DNA of 64,000 nt, taken from Methanolobus zinderi. GTDB taxonomy: Archaea; Halobacteriota; Methanosarcinia; Methanosarcinales; Methanosarcinaceae. The notes under the pieces were generated by a model, which saw nothing but the letters and a program-made list of their open reading frames with translations, did not search any database and was not told where the DNA came from. The DNA lies in the NCBI RefSeq assembly GCF_013388255.1, contig NZ_CP058215.1:1736001-1800000 (forward strand), given 5' to 3'. The translations under genes and the position numbers were made by a program. This document shows, piece by piece, positions 55,280 through 64,000 of the stretch; positions within the stretch are counted from its first letter, which is position 1, and each line of letters starts with the position of its first letter.

Positions 55280-57637
55280 ATGACAAAAGCAGCGATACTT
55301 GCCTGTTATGAACAGGCTCATGAGAAAACGGCATTAATGCTTGAAAAAATAAGTTTTTCAGTCTGCAAGCTGGATTGTTCCAAGGATAATTGCGACAGGG
55401 AACTAAGTAATACAAGTGCAGATTTGCTTTTTTGTTACACAGAAAAGGTTAATGAAGAAATGGTTGATCGCTGTCTTGCATACTCTCGCGATAATCAAAT
55501 ACCTGTTATTTTCATAATATCCCGTTTTACCGGCTTTCCAGAAAAAATACAATCTTTTGAGCATGCGTGGTTTATAAAGGAACCATTTGACGAAGATGAA
55601 CTCAGCTTCACCATTGAAAGATCATTCCATATGCTGAAAAAGGAAAACGATATCAAATTTAATGAAGCAAACCATCAAAGATTACAGCTTGCACTTGAAA
55701 CTGCCAAACTCGAGCTATGGGAATGGGATTTTAAGGAGAACAGAGTTTTACGGGAAACCATTGGAGGAGCCAACACCATAATCCCATCTGACCTGAAAAG
55801 CGGAGGTTTTGATACATTCCACCGTTTTATTCATCCGGATGACAGAGATATGTTCCGGGAAAAAATGAAAAAATGCTGGGAAGGGAAACAAATACACATC
55901 GAATTTAGAAGTGTACCCATTGATGGAAGTGTCCATTGGTATTCTTTAAATCTCAAACCCTTGTTTGATGAAAGTGGTAAGCCTGAAAAGATGATAGGCA
56001 TTTCCAGAGACATTACACAAAGAAAAGATGCTGAAATCGCCTTGAGGGAGAGTGAGGAAAGATTCCGCCTTATAGCTGAGAGTGCAAGGGATGTCATCTG
56101 GTTACTTGACAGGAACGCAAAACTTCTATACATCAGCCCATCAGTTGAAAGACTTAGAGGCTACACTCCGGAAGAGTTGGTTGATACACCGGTTGACAAA
56201 ATACTCATGCCAGGCTCATACAAAGAGCTGATGAGCGTTTTTGAAACATTCTTCAAACATTTCAGGAAAGGTGTTATTCCGGACGTTCCAAGGATATTCG
56301 AAGTACAACAACCCTGCAGGAATGGCTCAACAGTCTGGACTGAAATGCATATTACCTCTGTTCTCGACGAGGAAGGAGAATTCAAGTTTTTCCTTGGAAT
56401 CAGCCGTAATATCGATGAACGTAAGAGGAATCAGCAAGAGCTGGAGAAACAAAGGGAGTTACTAGACTCGATCTTTAATCTTGCGCCAATACCATTAATA
56501 CTTGAGGACAGTAGCAGATACATCGAAAACGTAAACAATTCATGTATGGAAGTTACCGGGAAAAACAAAGAGCATATGATTGGTCAAAAGACTGGCAAGG
56601 TGTTCTCCTGTATCAATGTTCACAGGGGAAACGTATGTGGTACGAGTGAGGAATGTAGCAAATGTGTCTTCAAAAACGCAGCTGAAGAAACGCTTAGAAG
56701 AGGTAAGGGTATCAGTAAAAGAGAAGGAAAGATCACTATTGTTCTCCCAAATGGTTCAGAGGTCTCCCGAAATGTTTTAGTTTCAACTTCATACATTGAT
56801 ACAGGAGAGGAACCTAAAGTCATTTTTGGAGTTAATGATATAACAGATCTCAAAAGATTTGAACACTCGATCGTTGAATCACGAATTCAGGCCGAAGAAG
56901 CAAATCGTGCAAAGAGTGAATTCCTTGCAAATATGAGCCATGAACTCCGGACACCACTGAATGCCATTATGGGATATTCCGAAATTCTGCAGGACAGTCA
57001 CTTCGGATATCTGAATGAAAAACAGAAAAAGTTTGCAGAACATATCAACACAAGCGGGAGACATCTCCTGGAGCTGATAAACAGCATACTTGATATCTCC
57101 AAAGTGGAGTCCGGAAAGATGGAACTTCACTTCCACGATTTCAAAGTAATTGATACAATAAGGAACATACAGAATGTTATTGTTCCTCTCGCAAGAAAAA
57201 AAGACATAGAACTAAAGTTTTCTGTGGAGCCTGAAAGCCTGTCTCTGCATGCGGACGAGATCAAATTCAAACAGATACTCTATAACCTTCTGAGCAACGC
57301 TGTCAAGTTCACCCCTGATAACGGACTGGTAGAGGTTAAAGTACATGAGAAAGGTGCTATGGCAGAAGTATTGGTCACTGATACGGGAATCGGTATATCT
57401 GCAGAGGATCAGGAGAAATTGTTCACACCTTTCCACCAGATAGATTCATCCATGTCCAGAGAATACCAGGGTACGGGCCTTGGACTTGCACTTGTCAAAC
57501 GATTCGTCGAGCTTCACGGTGGAAATATAGCTGTTGAAAGCGAACCCGGCATAGGTAGTACATTTATATTTACAATCCCACTGGTAAGCCAGAATATACA
57601 TTCAGATGACATAGAAATGGAATTATCTGCAAATTAA
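55280..57637 (+). CDS. multi-PAS sensor histidine kinase, paralog of the 33835-36525 kinase
   Basis: 785 residues from ATG 55280; a TTG at 55232 extends the frame but has no ribosome site. A receiver-like domain (1-115) opens with KAAILACYE and ends IKEPFDEDEL; the phospho-acceptor position reads SADLLFCYT, without Asp. PAS domains at about 125-245, 250-375, and 385-505 follow; the last has FSCINVHRGNVCGTSEECSKC. HisKA SHELRTPLNA (about 556) and HATPase_c (NAVKFTPD, DTGIGIS, GTGLGLALVK) complete it. A TTTAAATA box lies at 55183-55190. Order and sequence mirror the other kinase, which has an additional PAS. Confidence 0.9.
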   Translation: MTKAAILACYEQAHEKTALMLEKISFSVCKLDCSKDNCDRELSNTSADLLFCYTEKVNEEMVDRCLAYSRDNQIPVIFIISRFTGFPEKIQSFEHAWFIKEPFDEDELSFTIERSFHMLKKENDIKFNEANHQRLQLALETAKLELWEWDFKENRVLRETIGGANTIIPSDLKSGGFDTFHRFIHPDDRDMFREKMKKCWEGKQIHIEFRSVPIDGSVHWYSLNLKPLFDESGKPEKMIGISRDITQRKDAEIALRESEERFRLIAESARDVIWLLDRNAKLLYISPSVERLRGYTPEELVDTPVDKILMPGSYKELMSVFETFFKHFRKGVIPDVPRIFEVQQPCRNGSTVWTEMHITSVLDEEGEFKFFLGISRNIDERKRNQQELEKQRELLDSIFNLAPIPLILEDSSRYIENVNNSCMEVTGKNKEHMIGQKTGKVFSCINVHRGNVCGTSEECSKCVFKNAAEETLRRGKGISKREGKITIVLPNGSEVSRNVLVSTSYIDTGEEPKVIFGVNDITDLKRFEHSIVESRIQAEEANRAKSEFLANMSHELRTPLNAIMGYSEILQDSHFGYLNEKQKKFAEHINTSGRHLLELINSILDISKVESGKMELHFHDFKVIDTIRNIQNVIVPLARKKDIELKFSVEPESLSLHADEIKFKQILYNLLSNAVKFTPDNGLVEVKVHEKGAMAEVLVTDTGIGISAEDQEKLFTPFHQIDSSMSREYQGTGLGLALVKRFVELHGGNIAVESEPGIGSTFIFTIPLVSQNIHSDDIEMELSAN

Positions 57638-57735
57638 TCGTTCACTCAAAGAACAAAAACTAACCTCTTAGCTGGAATTGGCGATGTATTCATTTTTTTG
57701 TTAAGATATTTATTAGCCGATGAATAAAACATAAA

Positions 57736-57831
57736 GTATAAATAAAATATAGACAGTGGAAAAAATACACTATCATAAATATTTGAAGTGGTCATTTAAG
57801 GTTAGATATGGTTGAATCTAACCGAGGTGGT
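57736..57831 (+). promoter_or_regulatory. TATA box, 5' leader hairpin and strong ribosome site of the PEF-CTERM gene
   Basis: GTATAAATA at 57736-57744 predicts a start near 57767. In the leader GGTTAGAT (57800-57807) and ATCTAACC (57816-57823) pair perfectly over 8 bases, and GAGGTGG (57824-57830) follows immediately, six bases before the ATG. The hairpin may stabilise the mRNA or expose the ribosome site; a highly expressed surface protein fits. Confidence 0.55.
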
Positions 57832-57836
57832 GCAAT

Positions 57837-58382
57837 ATGAAATCGAAAACTTTAATTCTAACTTTGTTAGTGGTAGCCATGCTTGCTGTTCCAGCAGTAG
57901 CAATAGAAAATGGGAATGATATCCCCGAGATTGCAACTTTATATCTCTCACCGGAAAGTGCAACGAATATAGTCGGAGAGACGCACGTTCTGACAGCAAA
58001 ACTCACATGGAATCAAATAAACGGCGATGTCTTAGCAAATTTTGATGGTAACGACGGTATTCCAGGACAAACAGTAATCTTCAAGGTAACAGATGGTCCA
58101 AATGCCGGCCTTACCGGATCAAATGTAACTGATGCCAATGGTATTGCAACTTGGGATTATAGCAGCTCTTTAACAGGCGAAGATACAATTCAGGCTTTTG
58201 TTACACTGCAATTAGCAAGTGAGACAAGGGAAATGACAGTTAATTGCATTCCAGAGTTTAAATTTGAATCAAACCCGGTAACAAAAATCTGGAAAGAGCC
58301 GGCTATCCCTGAATTCCCGACAATGGCACTCCCGATTGCAGCAGTGCTTGGATTGGCATTTGTATTCAAGAGAAGAAAGTAG
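57837..58382 (+). CDS. secreted PEF-CTERM surface protein
   Basis: 181 residues. Signal peptide (1-22, ending AVPAVAIE) followed by a beta-rich Ig-like domain (about 33-140; TAKLTWNQINGDVLANF and VIFKVTDG are two strands). The tail PEFPTMALPIAAVLGLAFVF then KRRK is a PEF-CTERM sorting signal: PEF, membrane helix, basic end. An archaeosortase should cleave it and attach the protein to lipid. No archaeosortase gene is in the window. Strong leader and terminator suggest high expression. Confidence 0.9.
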   Translation: MKSKTLILTLLVVAMLAVPAVAIENGNDIPEIATLYLSPESATNIVGETHVLTAKLTWNQINGDVLANFDGNDGIPGQTVIFKVTDGPNAGLTGSNVTDANGIATWDYSSSLTGEDTIQAFVTLQLASETREMTVNCIPEFKFESNPVTKIWKEPAIPEFPTMALPIAAVLGLAFVFKRRK

Positions 58383-58420
58383 TTAAACTATTGATTAACT
58401 ACTCTTTTTCTCTTTTCCTT
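58378..58420 (+). terminator. hairpin terminator of the PEF-CTERM gene
   Basis: AGTAGTTAA (58378-58386) and TTAACTACT (58395-58403) pair perfectly over 9 bases, followed by CTTTTTCTCTTTTCC. The stem includes the stop codon. Confidence 0.65.
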
Positions 58421-58503
58421 TTTGAAGCTTTAATCAATTGTAAAAATGCTGCATTTTGCTTTACAAAATACGGAAATAATAAAAATGATGGATATCAAGC
58501 TGG

Positions 58504-59358
58504 TCACATGAACCCATCTATCAGTTCATTCACACTATCTGTTTTCACTTTGTTCCTGATAAGCGGACCGGAACTAAGTACATCAAGACTTTCTTCAAAT
58601 ACAGGCCTGTCATTTACATAGAACACTCCAATGGGAATACGTTCGCCCCATTCCAGGGATTTCTCAAAGGCCTTTACCCGGTCATTCAACGGATATTCAT
58701 TCTCATCCAGTTTGTAAACCCTTTCCGAATACCACTTGAATGTGTTAAGATGGTTGAAAGTGACACATGGCTGGAGTATATCCAAAAGTGAAAGACCCCT
58801 GTGTTCTACTGCCTTCTTTATCATTTCCGACAGGTGTTCAATATCTCCTGCAAATGACCTGGCAACAAAGGAGCAGTCCTGTGATATGGCCAGAGCAAGC
58901 GGATTAAGTTGCCTGTTGAACACACCTTCCTTGTTGATCTTGGTTTTCATGCCGGGTTGTGTTGTGGGTGACGCCTGGCCCTTTGTCAGTCCGTATATCT
59001 GGTTGTCATGTACCAGTACGGTTATGTCGGGATTACGCCTTATGGCATGAATCAGATGATTGCCGCCTTCTCCATAGCAGTCCCCATCCCCTGCAACTGC
59101 CATGACTGTCAGTTCGTGATTCGAGATCTTCGCAGCCGTGGCAGGAGGAAGAGTGCGACCATGTAGACCGTTAAAGAAATTGCATTTAAGATAGTGCGGG
59201 AGCTTCCCTGATTGCCCTATTCCTGAAACGAGCAGCATTTCATCGGGAGATTTATCCATATCCGCAAGAGCTCGCTTAAGAGCCTTGAGTATACCGAAAT
59301 CCCCACATCCGGGACACCATGCAGTATCAAAATTACCGTAATCTTCTACACTTACCAT
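58504..59358 (-). CDS. 2-oxoacid:ferredoxin oxidoreductase beta subunit
   Basis: 284 residues. Binds TPP: WCPGCGDFGIL (about 15-25), a cluster-binding Cys pattern, VAGDGDCYGEGGNHL (about 93-107) and NQIYGLTKGQASPTT (about 123-137). It is the smaller subunit of an enzyme that oxidises 2-oxo acids with CoA to acyl-CoA, reducing ferredoxin, or runs in reverse for carbon fixation. Its ATG directly adjoins the stop of the larger subunit. 2-oxoglutarate, pyruvate or branched-chain 2-oxo acids cannot be separated. Confidence 0.93.
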   Translation of the reverse strand: MVSVEDYGNFDTAWCPGCGDFGILKALKRALADMDKSPDEMLLVSGIGQSGKLPHYLKCNFFNGLHGRTLPPATAAKISNHELTVMAVAGDGDCYGEGGNHLIHAIRRNPDITVLVHDNQIYGLTKGQASPTTQPGMKTKINKEGVFNRQLNPLALAISQDCSFVARSFAGDIEHLSEMIKKAVEHRGLSLLDILQPCVTFNHLNTFKWYSERVYKLDENEYPLNDRVKAFEKSLEWGERIPIGVFYVNDRPVFEESLDVLSSGPLIRNKVKTDSVNELIDGFM

Positions 59359-61086
59359 TTATAGCACCTCCTTCTGCTTAATGGAATCTACTATGAACTG
59401 CGGAGTAAAAGGAAGTCCGTCGTATCTCAGCACATTATCCACCATCTCGATTCCTGTCTCTACCATAAGCAGACGAGCAAACTGGCCTGTCCTGTTATTT
59501 TCAACACATACCTTCATTCCGGGTTTGCCCAGCATCTCCTTTATCTTTTCGGCAGGCAGAGGATGAATATGTGTAAAATGCACCAGATTTGCGGAGTGAC
59601 CCTCTTCCCTGAGAATATCCACAGCTTCAACAAGCGGACCGTAGGTAGATCCCCAGCCTATTAAGGTCAGTTCGGCATCATCAGAACCATAGGTTTCAGG
59701 AGCTGGCATCTCATTTCTGAGCAGTTCCAGCTTGTTCATCCTTTTGTGGACCATTTTTATTCTGTTCTCCTGGGTCTCATCAATATGCCCGAACTCATCG
59801 TGCTCATCGCTGTCAGCGCCTACAAGCACACCAGCCTGTCCGGGAAGTGCTCTGGGCGAGATGCCACTGGATGTAAACCTGTATCGAGCATATTCCTCCT
59901 GCATATCCTTTATTTCCTCATCTGAGAGCAGATGTCTTTCAACTGAGACCTTTGATGCATCGAAGCGCTCGCAGGTAAACATGGAATCTGCAAGATACTG
60001 GTCGCTCATCACAATAACAGGGATCTGATACTTTTCTGCAATATTGAAAGCATTGGCAGTCATATAGAAGCAGTCTTCAGGAGTGCCCGGTGCAAACACA
60101 CATCGAGGGAACTCACCCTGGGCTGCATGGATTGCAAACAACAGATCACCCTGTTCTGTCATCGTGGGAAGCCCCGTTGCGGGACCCGGACGTTGGGCCT
60201 GGAATATGACCACAGGAGTTTCTGTAATACCTGCAAGACCCAGGGCTTCCACCATAAGACAGAATCCTCCGCCGGATGTTGTCACCATGGAACGTGCACC
60301 TGTAAAGGAAGCACCGATAGCCATATTGAGTGCTGCTATCTCATCCTCTGCCTGCTCAACTACAAGATCGAACTTACCAGCTTTACCTGCAATATAGTTC
60401 ATAACACCTGTAGACGGGGTCATTGGATAGGCTGACAGAAAATGCAGACCTGCTGCCAGGGCTCCGAGACCCACAGATTCGTTACCTGCAATAAGCATCT
60501 TGTTACTGTGTTTTTCAGGCTGCTGTATATCGAATTTACATCCCTGAGGGTAGTTATCCCTTGCATAATCGTAACCCGCCTTTGCTGCCTTGATATTGTT
60601 GTCAATGATCTCCTGGCCCTTTCTTTCAAATATAGAAGAGAGGACATTCGAGAGGACATCAAAATCAAGGCAAAGAAGCCCCATGGCTGCCCCTACGGCC
60701 ACCGAATTGGCATATAATTTATTGCCACCGGTGTCCTTTGCAATTTTAAGCAGAGGCACGTGGAAAAGAGAATCAAAATCATCATCAAGTTTAACAGTAT
60801 CCCTGTCAACTATCACAACACCATCTGACATTTCATCAAGATGATTCTCAATTGAAGCTCTGTCAAGGGCTATCAATATGTCAACTTTCTCGTCCATTGC
60901 TTTTATAGCTTCATCACTGATGCGTATCTGAAAAGTATTGTGACCACCCCTTATCCTTGAAAGATAGAACTGAGTGGTGAATACAAAGAAACCGCATTTC
61001 ATTAAAGTACTTGAAAGAACACTGCCAATGGTGTCCAATCCCTGACCTGCTGCTCCACCTATCTTAATAGTAAGATCAACTTTCAT
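59359..61086 (-). CDS. 2-oxoacid:ferredoxin oxidoreductase fused gamma-alpha subunit
   Basis: 575 residues. The N-terminal gamma domain (1-180) has GGAAGQGLDTIG (about 10-21); the alpha part (about 195-575) has SAYPMTPSTGVM (about 219-230), in place of the usual YPITPS loop that recognises the 2-oxo acid, then EQAEDEIAALNMAIGAS and TSGGGFCLM. Fusion of gamma and alpha is typical of crenarchaeal and Methanosarcina OFOR types. The two genes form one operon. Start ATG 61086. Confidence 0.93.
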   Translation of the reverse strand: MKVDLTIKIGGAAGQGLDTIGSVLSSTLMKCGFFVFTTQFYLSRIRGGHNTFQIRISDEAIKAMDEKVDILIALDRASIENHLDEMSDGVVIVDRDTVKLDDDFDSLFHVPLLKIAKDTGGNKLYANSVAVGAAMGLLCLDFDVLSNVLSSIFERKGQEIIDNNIKAAKAGYDYARDNYPQGCKFDIQQPEKHSNKMLIAGNESVGLGALAAGLHFLSAYPMTPSTGVMNYIAGKAGKFDLVVEQAEDEIAALNMAIGASFTGARSMVTTSGGGFCLMVEALGLAGITETPVVIFQAQRPGPATGLPTMTEQGDLLFAIHAAQGEFPRCVFAPGTPEDCFYMTANAFNIAEKYQIPVIVMSDQYLADSMFTCERFDASKVSVERHLLSDEEIKDMQEEYARYRFTSSGISPRALPGQAGVLVGADSDEHDEFGHIDETQENRIKMVHKRMNKLELLRNEMPAPETYGSDDAELTLIGWGSTYGPLVEAVDILREEGHSANLVHFTHIHPLPAEKIKEMLGKPGMKVCVENNRTGQFARLLMVETGIEMVDNVLRYDGLPFTPQFIVDSIKQKEVL

Positions 61087-61341
61087 CTAAATCCCCTGGT
61101 TCTGATCATAATGTAATACATGGATCGGGAAAACTACCTGAACCCGAAAGATACGTTAAAATGCTTTCCAACCACACATATATCAGAATATTCAACCTCC
61201 GGCCTTATATCAGTAACCGTTCCTCTAAAAATATCAAAAGGTGAATACAATACCAATTATTAAAAAAATAGGATATATTTATATAATATACAACATATTA
61301 TATTTTCTAGAAACAAAAAAATCAAGGCACAAAGTGATAAT

Positions 61342-62139
61342 ATGGAAAGAATGCCAACAGGTATTGAGAATCTGGATAAAAAGATCGGAGGAGGATATCC
61401 CAAAGGAAAAGGGATACTTGTAACCGGTGTTCCCGGTGCGGGAAAGACAATTTTTGGACTCCACTTTCTTCACAAGTCCTGTATGGATGGTAAAATTTGC
61501 GTAATGGTCGCAACCGAAGAAACCCCCGAAGACCTTCTGGAACAGGCAGCCATGCTTGGACTGGGCCTTGATTCTTTTATAGAGAAAGGGAACCTGCATA
61601 TCAAACCGGTTATAGAATTTCGTACCGGAGGCATGGCACGTGATGCAAAACTTACCGAGGATTTCAGTGATACTGAAATAGATATTATAGAAGAGTCAGG
61701 TCTTGACAGAACCATCAGACCCGATCAGACAGGTTTCAATATCGAAGAGATAGATCTGCTTGATATCTTCAGGCTTATCCCCGAAGGTACCGAGGTTGCT
61801 GTTATAGACAATATCGGAGTACTGGCTTTCGGGCTGACTACAAAGGAATTCAGGGACAAGTTCGATACCCTGAACCGTTTACTTGCAAAGCAGAATACCA
61901 CCACACTTCACATCATGGATGAAGCTGCATATGAGATGACTCATAAGATTGCAGACTATTCGACATATGGTGCAGTAAAGCTGTTCGTAAAGGAGAATCC
62001 CTATACAGGTAACAATGAACGTTTCCTGAGCATACCAAAGATGCGCAGCACAAAGATCTCTCTCGATGTCAATGTTTTTGATATCACTGCTGCAGGTATC
62101 AAGATAAAGGGCTCAAAGGGCAAACTTGTTGAGATCTGA
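61342..62139 (+). CDS. KaiC-like RecA-fold ATPase
   Basis: 265 residues. Walker A TGVPGAGKT (about 31-39), Walker B VAVIDNIGVL (about 151-160). One RecA domain like the protein at 27618-28346, but distinct: it has an acidic insert with FSDTEIDIIEESG (about 107-119). ATG 61342 follows GTGAT. It lies 137 bases before the response regulator gene on the same strand. Single-KaiC ATPases with a neighbouring receiver are often part of signal relay; the role is not known. Confidence 0.85.
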   Translation: MERMPTGIENLDKKIGGGYPKGKGILVTGVPGAGKTIFGLHFLHKSCMDGKICVMVATEETPEDLLEQAAMLGLGLDSFIEKGNLHIKPVIEFRTGGMARDAKLTEDFSDTEIDIIEESGLDRTIRPDQTGFNIEEIDLLDIFRLIPEGTEVAVIDNIGVLAFGLTTKEFRDKFDTLNRLLAKQNTTTLHIMDEAAYEMTHKIADYSTYGAVKLFVKENPYTGNNERFLSIPKMRSTKISLDVNVFDITAAGIKIKGSKGKLVEI

Positions 62140-62276
62140 GAGATACAGGAATAACTTACCTCTACATTTTCACATTTTTTCATATACTGCTATGGATTAG
62201 ACTACCCTGTATTCCGATAATTATAAGAGGGTTTAAAATTATATTTAATATAAAAATGATTAATATAAAATAACTA

Positions 62277-63155
62277 TTGGAATTCAAAGGAGTTGTTATT
62301 ATTTCCAGCGAGCAGAAAGAAAAAGTTCTCATTGTTGATGATGAGGTAATGAATATAGAGTTGCTTCGGGCATACCTGGATGAAAAATATGAGGTGGTTT
62401 CTGCCACCGATGGCCACGAAGCACTTGAAAAGGTCAAAAATGAGATGCCGGATATCATCCTGCTGGATGTGATGATGCCTGAGATGAACGGATACCAGGT
62501 GTGTGAGCACCTGAAAAGTGATGAAGAGACACAATTCATTCCGGTCATAATGGTAACAGCTCTTTCCGGCAGAAACGACTGGATATCAGGTATAGAAGCC
62601 GGAGCCGATGAATTTTTAACAAAACCCGTGAACAAGCTGGAACTTCTCACAAGAATCAATTCCCTGCTCAGGCTGAAGAACCTTCACTTTGATCTGCTTG
62701 CTGAAAAGGATAAGCTTGAGCTCCAGAACCGCATACGTTCAATGCTCACCCAGATAATACCGACTCTTCTGAAAACACTACCTCCCGAACAGAAGAACAT
62801 TGTCATCCACCAGATGATAGACATGGTCGTGGAGTCCATTTTTGAGAATGCGAACACAGAAAGTGATATCGTAGGATATGAATGTGTAGGAGATCTGTGC
62901 TGCCAGATCATCAATCAGCTGGGTGCAGACTTTGAGGTAGAGAATACGGATTGTGACAACGGTTTCAAAATAAAAGGCAACACCTGCCCGTGGGGAAAAG
63001 AAGAAGCAAGATCAAATCCCATACTCTGCACGCTTTCCAGGGGGATCTTTGCAAGGATCATAAATATGAAAGATGAGGACATGGAAGTCGATGTCCTTGA
63101 AACCATGGGAAATGGCGACGAACACTGTCTGTTCGAACTCACAAAATTAGATTAA
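62277..63155 (+). CDS. response regulator with methanogen-type output domain
   Basis: 292 residues as read from TTG 62277, but the only good ribosome site (AAAGGAG, 62285-62292) lies after that TTG; the true start is probably a non-ATG codon near 62298-62301. The receiver domain (about 14-130) is complete: VDDE, the phospho-Asp in [10 protein letters not shown] (about 60-69), Thr in MVTALSG and Lys in LTKPVNK. The C-terminal part (about 150-292) has [25 protein letters not shown], a Cys-rich pattern like the methanogen output domain MetOD1. It is the only intact receiver in the window. It converges on purE by 4 bases. Confidence 0.88.
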   Translation: MEFKGVVIISSEQKEKVLIVDDEVMNIELLRAYLDEKYEVVSATDGHEALEKVKNEMPDIILLDVMMPEMNGYQVCEHLKSDEETQFIPVIMVTALSGRNDWISGIEAGADEFLTKPVNKLELLTRINSLLRLKNLHFDLLAEKDKLELQNRIRSMLTQIIPTLLKTLPPEQKNIVIHQMIDMVVESIFENANTESDIVGYECVGDLCCQIINQLGADFEVENTDCDNGFKIKGNTCPWGKEEARSNPILCTLSRGIFARIINMKDEDMEVDVLETMGNGDEHCLFELTKLD

Positions 63156-63541
63156 GGAATCAGGTCAAGTATCCTGATCGCAAGGTAGGCTGCATTTGCA
63201 CCATTATCCACACCAACACTGGCAACCGGTACACCAGGAGGCATCTGTGCTGTTGAGAGCAGGGCATCCAGACCCATCATTTTTGCGCTTACAGGAACAC
63301 CGATCACAGGCATCTTTGTCTTGGAAGCGATAACTCCCGGCAGAGCAGCCGATAGACCTGCAATTGCGATATAGACCTTTGAATCGCTCTGTGATATATA
63401 TTCTTCAAGTTTGTCCGGATTTCTGTGTGCGGATATCACCTGCACATCGTAGGAATAGTCACTGTTATCCAGCACGCCTGTTACCCTGTTGGCAATAGCC
63501 CTGTCAGATTCCGAACCCATTATTACTGCAATATCAACCAT
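63152..63541 (-). CDS. purE: N5-carboxyaminoimidazole ribonucleotide mutase
   Basis: 129 residues. [11 protein letters not shown] (about 9-19) and SAHRNPDKL (about 36-44) are the PurE signatures, and [17 protein letters not shown] (about 103-119) completes the site. It isomerises N5-CAIR to CAIR in purine synthesis. Shorter than bacterial PurE at the C terminus. It follows the chorismate mutase by 11 bases and may be on one mRNA with aroK. PurF is at 45226. Confidence 0.95.
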   Translation of the reverse strand: MVDIAVIMGSESDRAIANRVTGVLDNSDYSYDVQVISAHRNPDKLEEYISQSDSKVYIAIAGLSAALPGVIASKTKMPVIGVPVSAKMMGLDALLSTAQMPPGVPVASVGVDNGANAAYLAIRILDLIP

Positions 63542-63552
63542 TAAAAAAACTC

Positions 63553-63852
63553 CTATGGAAGGTTCCCTTCACCACTTAGCTCATGCTGGCGTTCTATATT
63601 CATACGTATGAGGATCTCAAATATCTCTTTTACCGATGAAGTATCAAGGTTTCTCTCTGTGGCAGAATCAACTGCACGGTCAAGGACAACATGATTCTGT
63701 CCTGTGTCGTTGATCTGCATACCTTCCTTCTGTTTTGATTCAAGAACTTTTTCTGCAAGACCGACCCTTCTATGGATCAACTCTATCATCTCACGGTCTA
63801 TCTCTTCTATTTCCGCACGTACTTCCTGTATAGTGGTCATGTATCTCGCCAT
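63553..63852 (-). CDS. chorismate mutase, AroQ type
   Basis: 99 residues, all-helical. [19 protein letters not shown] (about 11-29) has the Arg and Lys/Arg spacing of AroQ, which rearranges chorismate to prephenate for Phe and Tyr. The ATG at 63852 directly follows the stop of the upstream shikimate kinase; an ATG at 63840 is an alternative start. With aroK it makes an aromatic pair. Confidence 0.92.
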   Translation of the reverse strand: MARYMTTIQEVRAEIEEIDREMIELIHRRVGLAEKVLESKQKEGMQINDTGQNHVVLDRAVDSATERNLDTSSVKEIFEILIRMNIERQHELSGEGNLP

Positions 63853-64000
63853 CTAAAGTTTACTTGCGCCCCTATTATTAATCTTCGTACATATCAGGGT
63901 TCCGCTTACACCACAGCCCTGCCATGCACTCTTAAGAGCATCTGCAGACCGCTTATCAACCAGAGCCACATAGGATGGGCCCGTACCGGATAAGCTGACA
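63853..64000 (-). CDS. aroK: archaeal shikimate kinase, C-terminal end (partial)
   Basis: The last 48 residues of a minus-strand gene cut by the window edge, stop TAG at 63853-63855. SLSGTGPSYVALVDKRS is the third motif of GHMP-type shikimate kinases, the archaeal non-orthologous enzyme that phosphorylates shikimate. The stop immediately precedes the chorismate mutase ATG, so the two genes are translationally coupled. Confidence 0.9.
   Translation of the reverse strand, partial: VSLSGTGPSYVALVDKRSADALKSAWQGCGVSGTLICTKINNRGASKL

Overview
The window is a euryarchaeal chromosome segment, almost certainly from a methylotrophic methanogen of the Methanosarcinaceae (Methanolobus or Methanococcoides-like; genus is inference). 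Archaeal markers are topoisomerase VI, RFC large subunit, ribosomal proteins S8e, L21e and L37e, an Lsm protein, RpoF, Pus10 and TrmY, class I HMG-CoA reductase, PEF-CTERM surface protein and PAN/AMA-like AAA ATPase. Methanogen markers are MtxX (methanogenesis marker 4 family), a response regulator with a methanogen-type output domain, a His-type Thi4, and several PAS/GAF histidine kinases of the Methanosarcina style. Genes are compact, the intergenic DNA is AT-rich, and starts often use ATG, GTG or TTG preceded by GGAG/GGTG ribosome sites. No transposase, integrase, phage module or CRISPR array was seen.

Layout. 0.2-3 kb: small hypothetical and stress genes (CutA, DnaJ-like, TPR/Cys-cluster). 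3-8.5 kb, minus strand: topoisomerase VI operon top6B-top6A, a stand-alone Lrp ligand-binding domain and rfcL. 8.6-12.8 kb: mtxX, a thymidylate-synthase-like protein with a zinc ribbon, and a strange ribbon-helix-helix protein with about 18 copies of a 17-residue repeat, followed by a tiny four-CxxC protein. 12.9-20 kb: ilvD, a COG1031 radical SAM protein, then a minus-strand set with a flippase-like membrane protein, a sugar nucleotidyltransferase, an OB-fold protein and an FKBP lipoprotein. 20-24 kb: GAF/PAS histidine kinase, tRNA-Ala(GGC), tRNA-Ile(GAT), lipoprotein. 24-31 kb: regulator plus homoaconitase/isopropylmalate-isomerase large subunit, HMG-CoA reductase, a KaiC-like ATPase, an isolated archaeosine-synthase-type domain, a TrmB-like regulator and a frameshifted zinc-ribbon RDD protein. 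31-38.5 kb: PsiE-like, AI-2E-type and VTT membrane proteins, a multi-PAS kinase, and an Lrp/aminotransferase pair. 38.5-45 kb: S8e, RNase Z, an AMA-like AAA ATPase with small neighbour, a third kinase running into thi4, and tRNA-His(GTG). 45-47.2 kb, minus: lsm-rpl37e-purF. 47.4-55.1 kb, plus: thiDN, DEAD helicase, trmY, pus10, rpl21e, rpoF, DUF655, ksgA and a HemK2-like methyltransferase, a dense translation and RNA-modification block. 55.2-64 kb: fourth kinase, PEF-CTERM protein, 2-oxoacid:ferredoxin oxidoreductase, KaiC-like ATPase plus response regulator, and a minus-strand aroK-chorismate mutase-purE set cut by the window end.

The genes combine housekeeping (replication, translation, tRNA modification, purine, branched-chain, aromatic, thiamine and isoprenoid synthesis) with unusually heavy signalling: four soluble or membrane histidine kinases, two KaiC-like ATPases and only one recognisable response regulator. 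The most unusual items are the repeat-rich RHH protein with a palindrome in its promoter, two long-loop intergenic hairpins with pyrimidine-rich (anti-Shine-Dalgarno-like) loops, an AAA ATPase ending in an HbYX-type tripeptide, a stand-alone ArcS catalytic-type domain, and a 4-base duplication that splits the zinc-ribbon leader from the RDD membrane protein.
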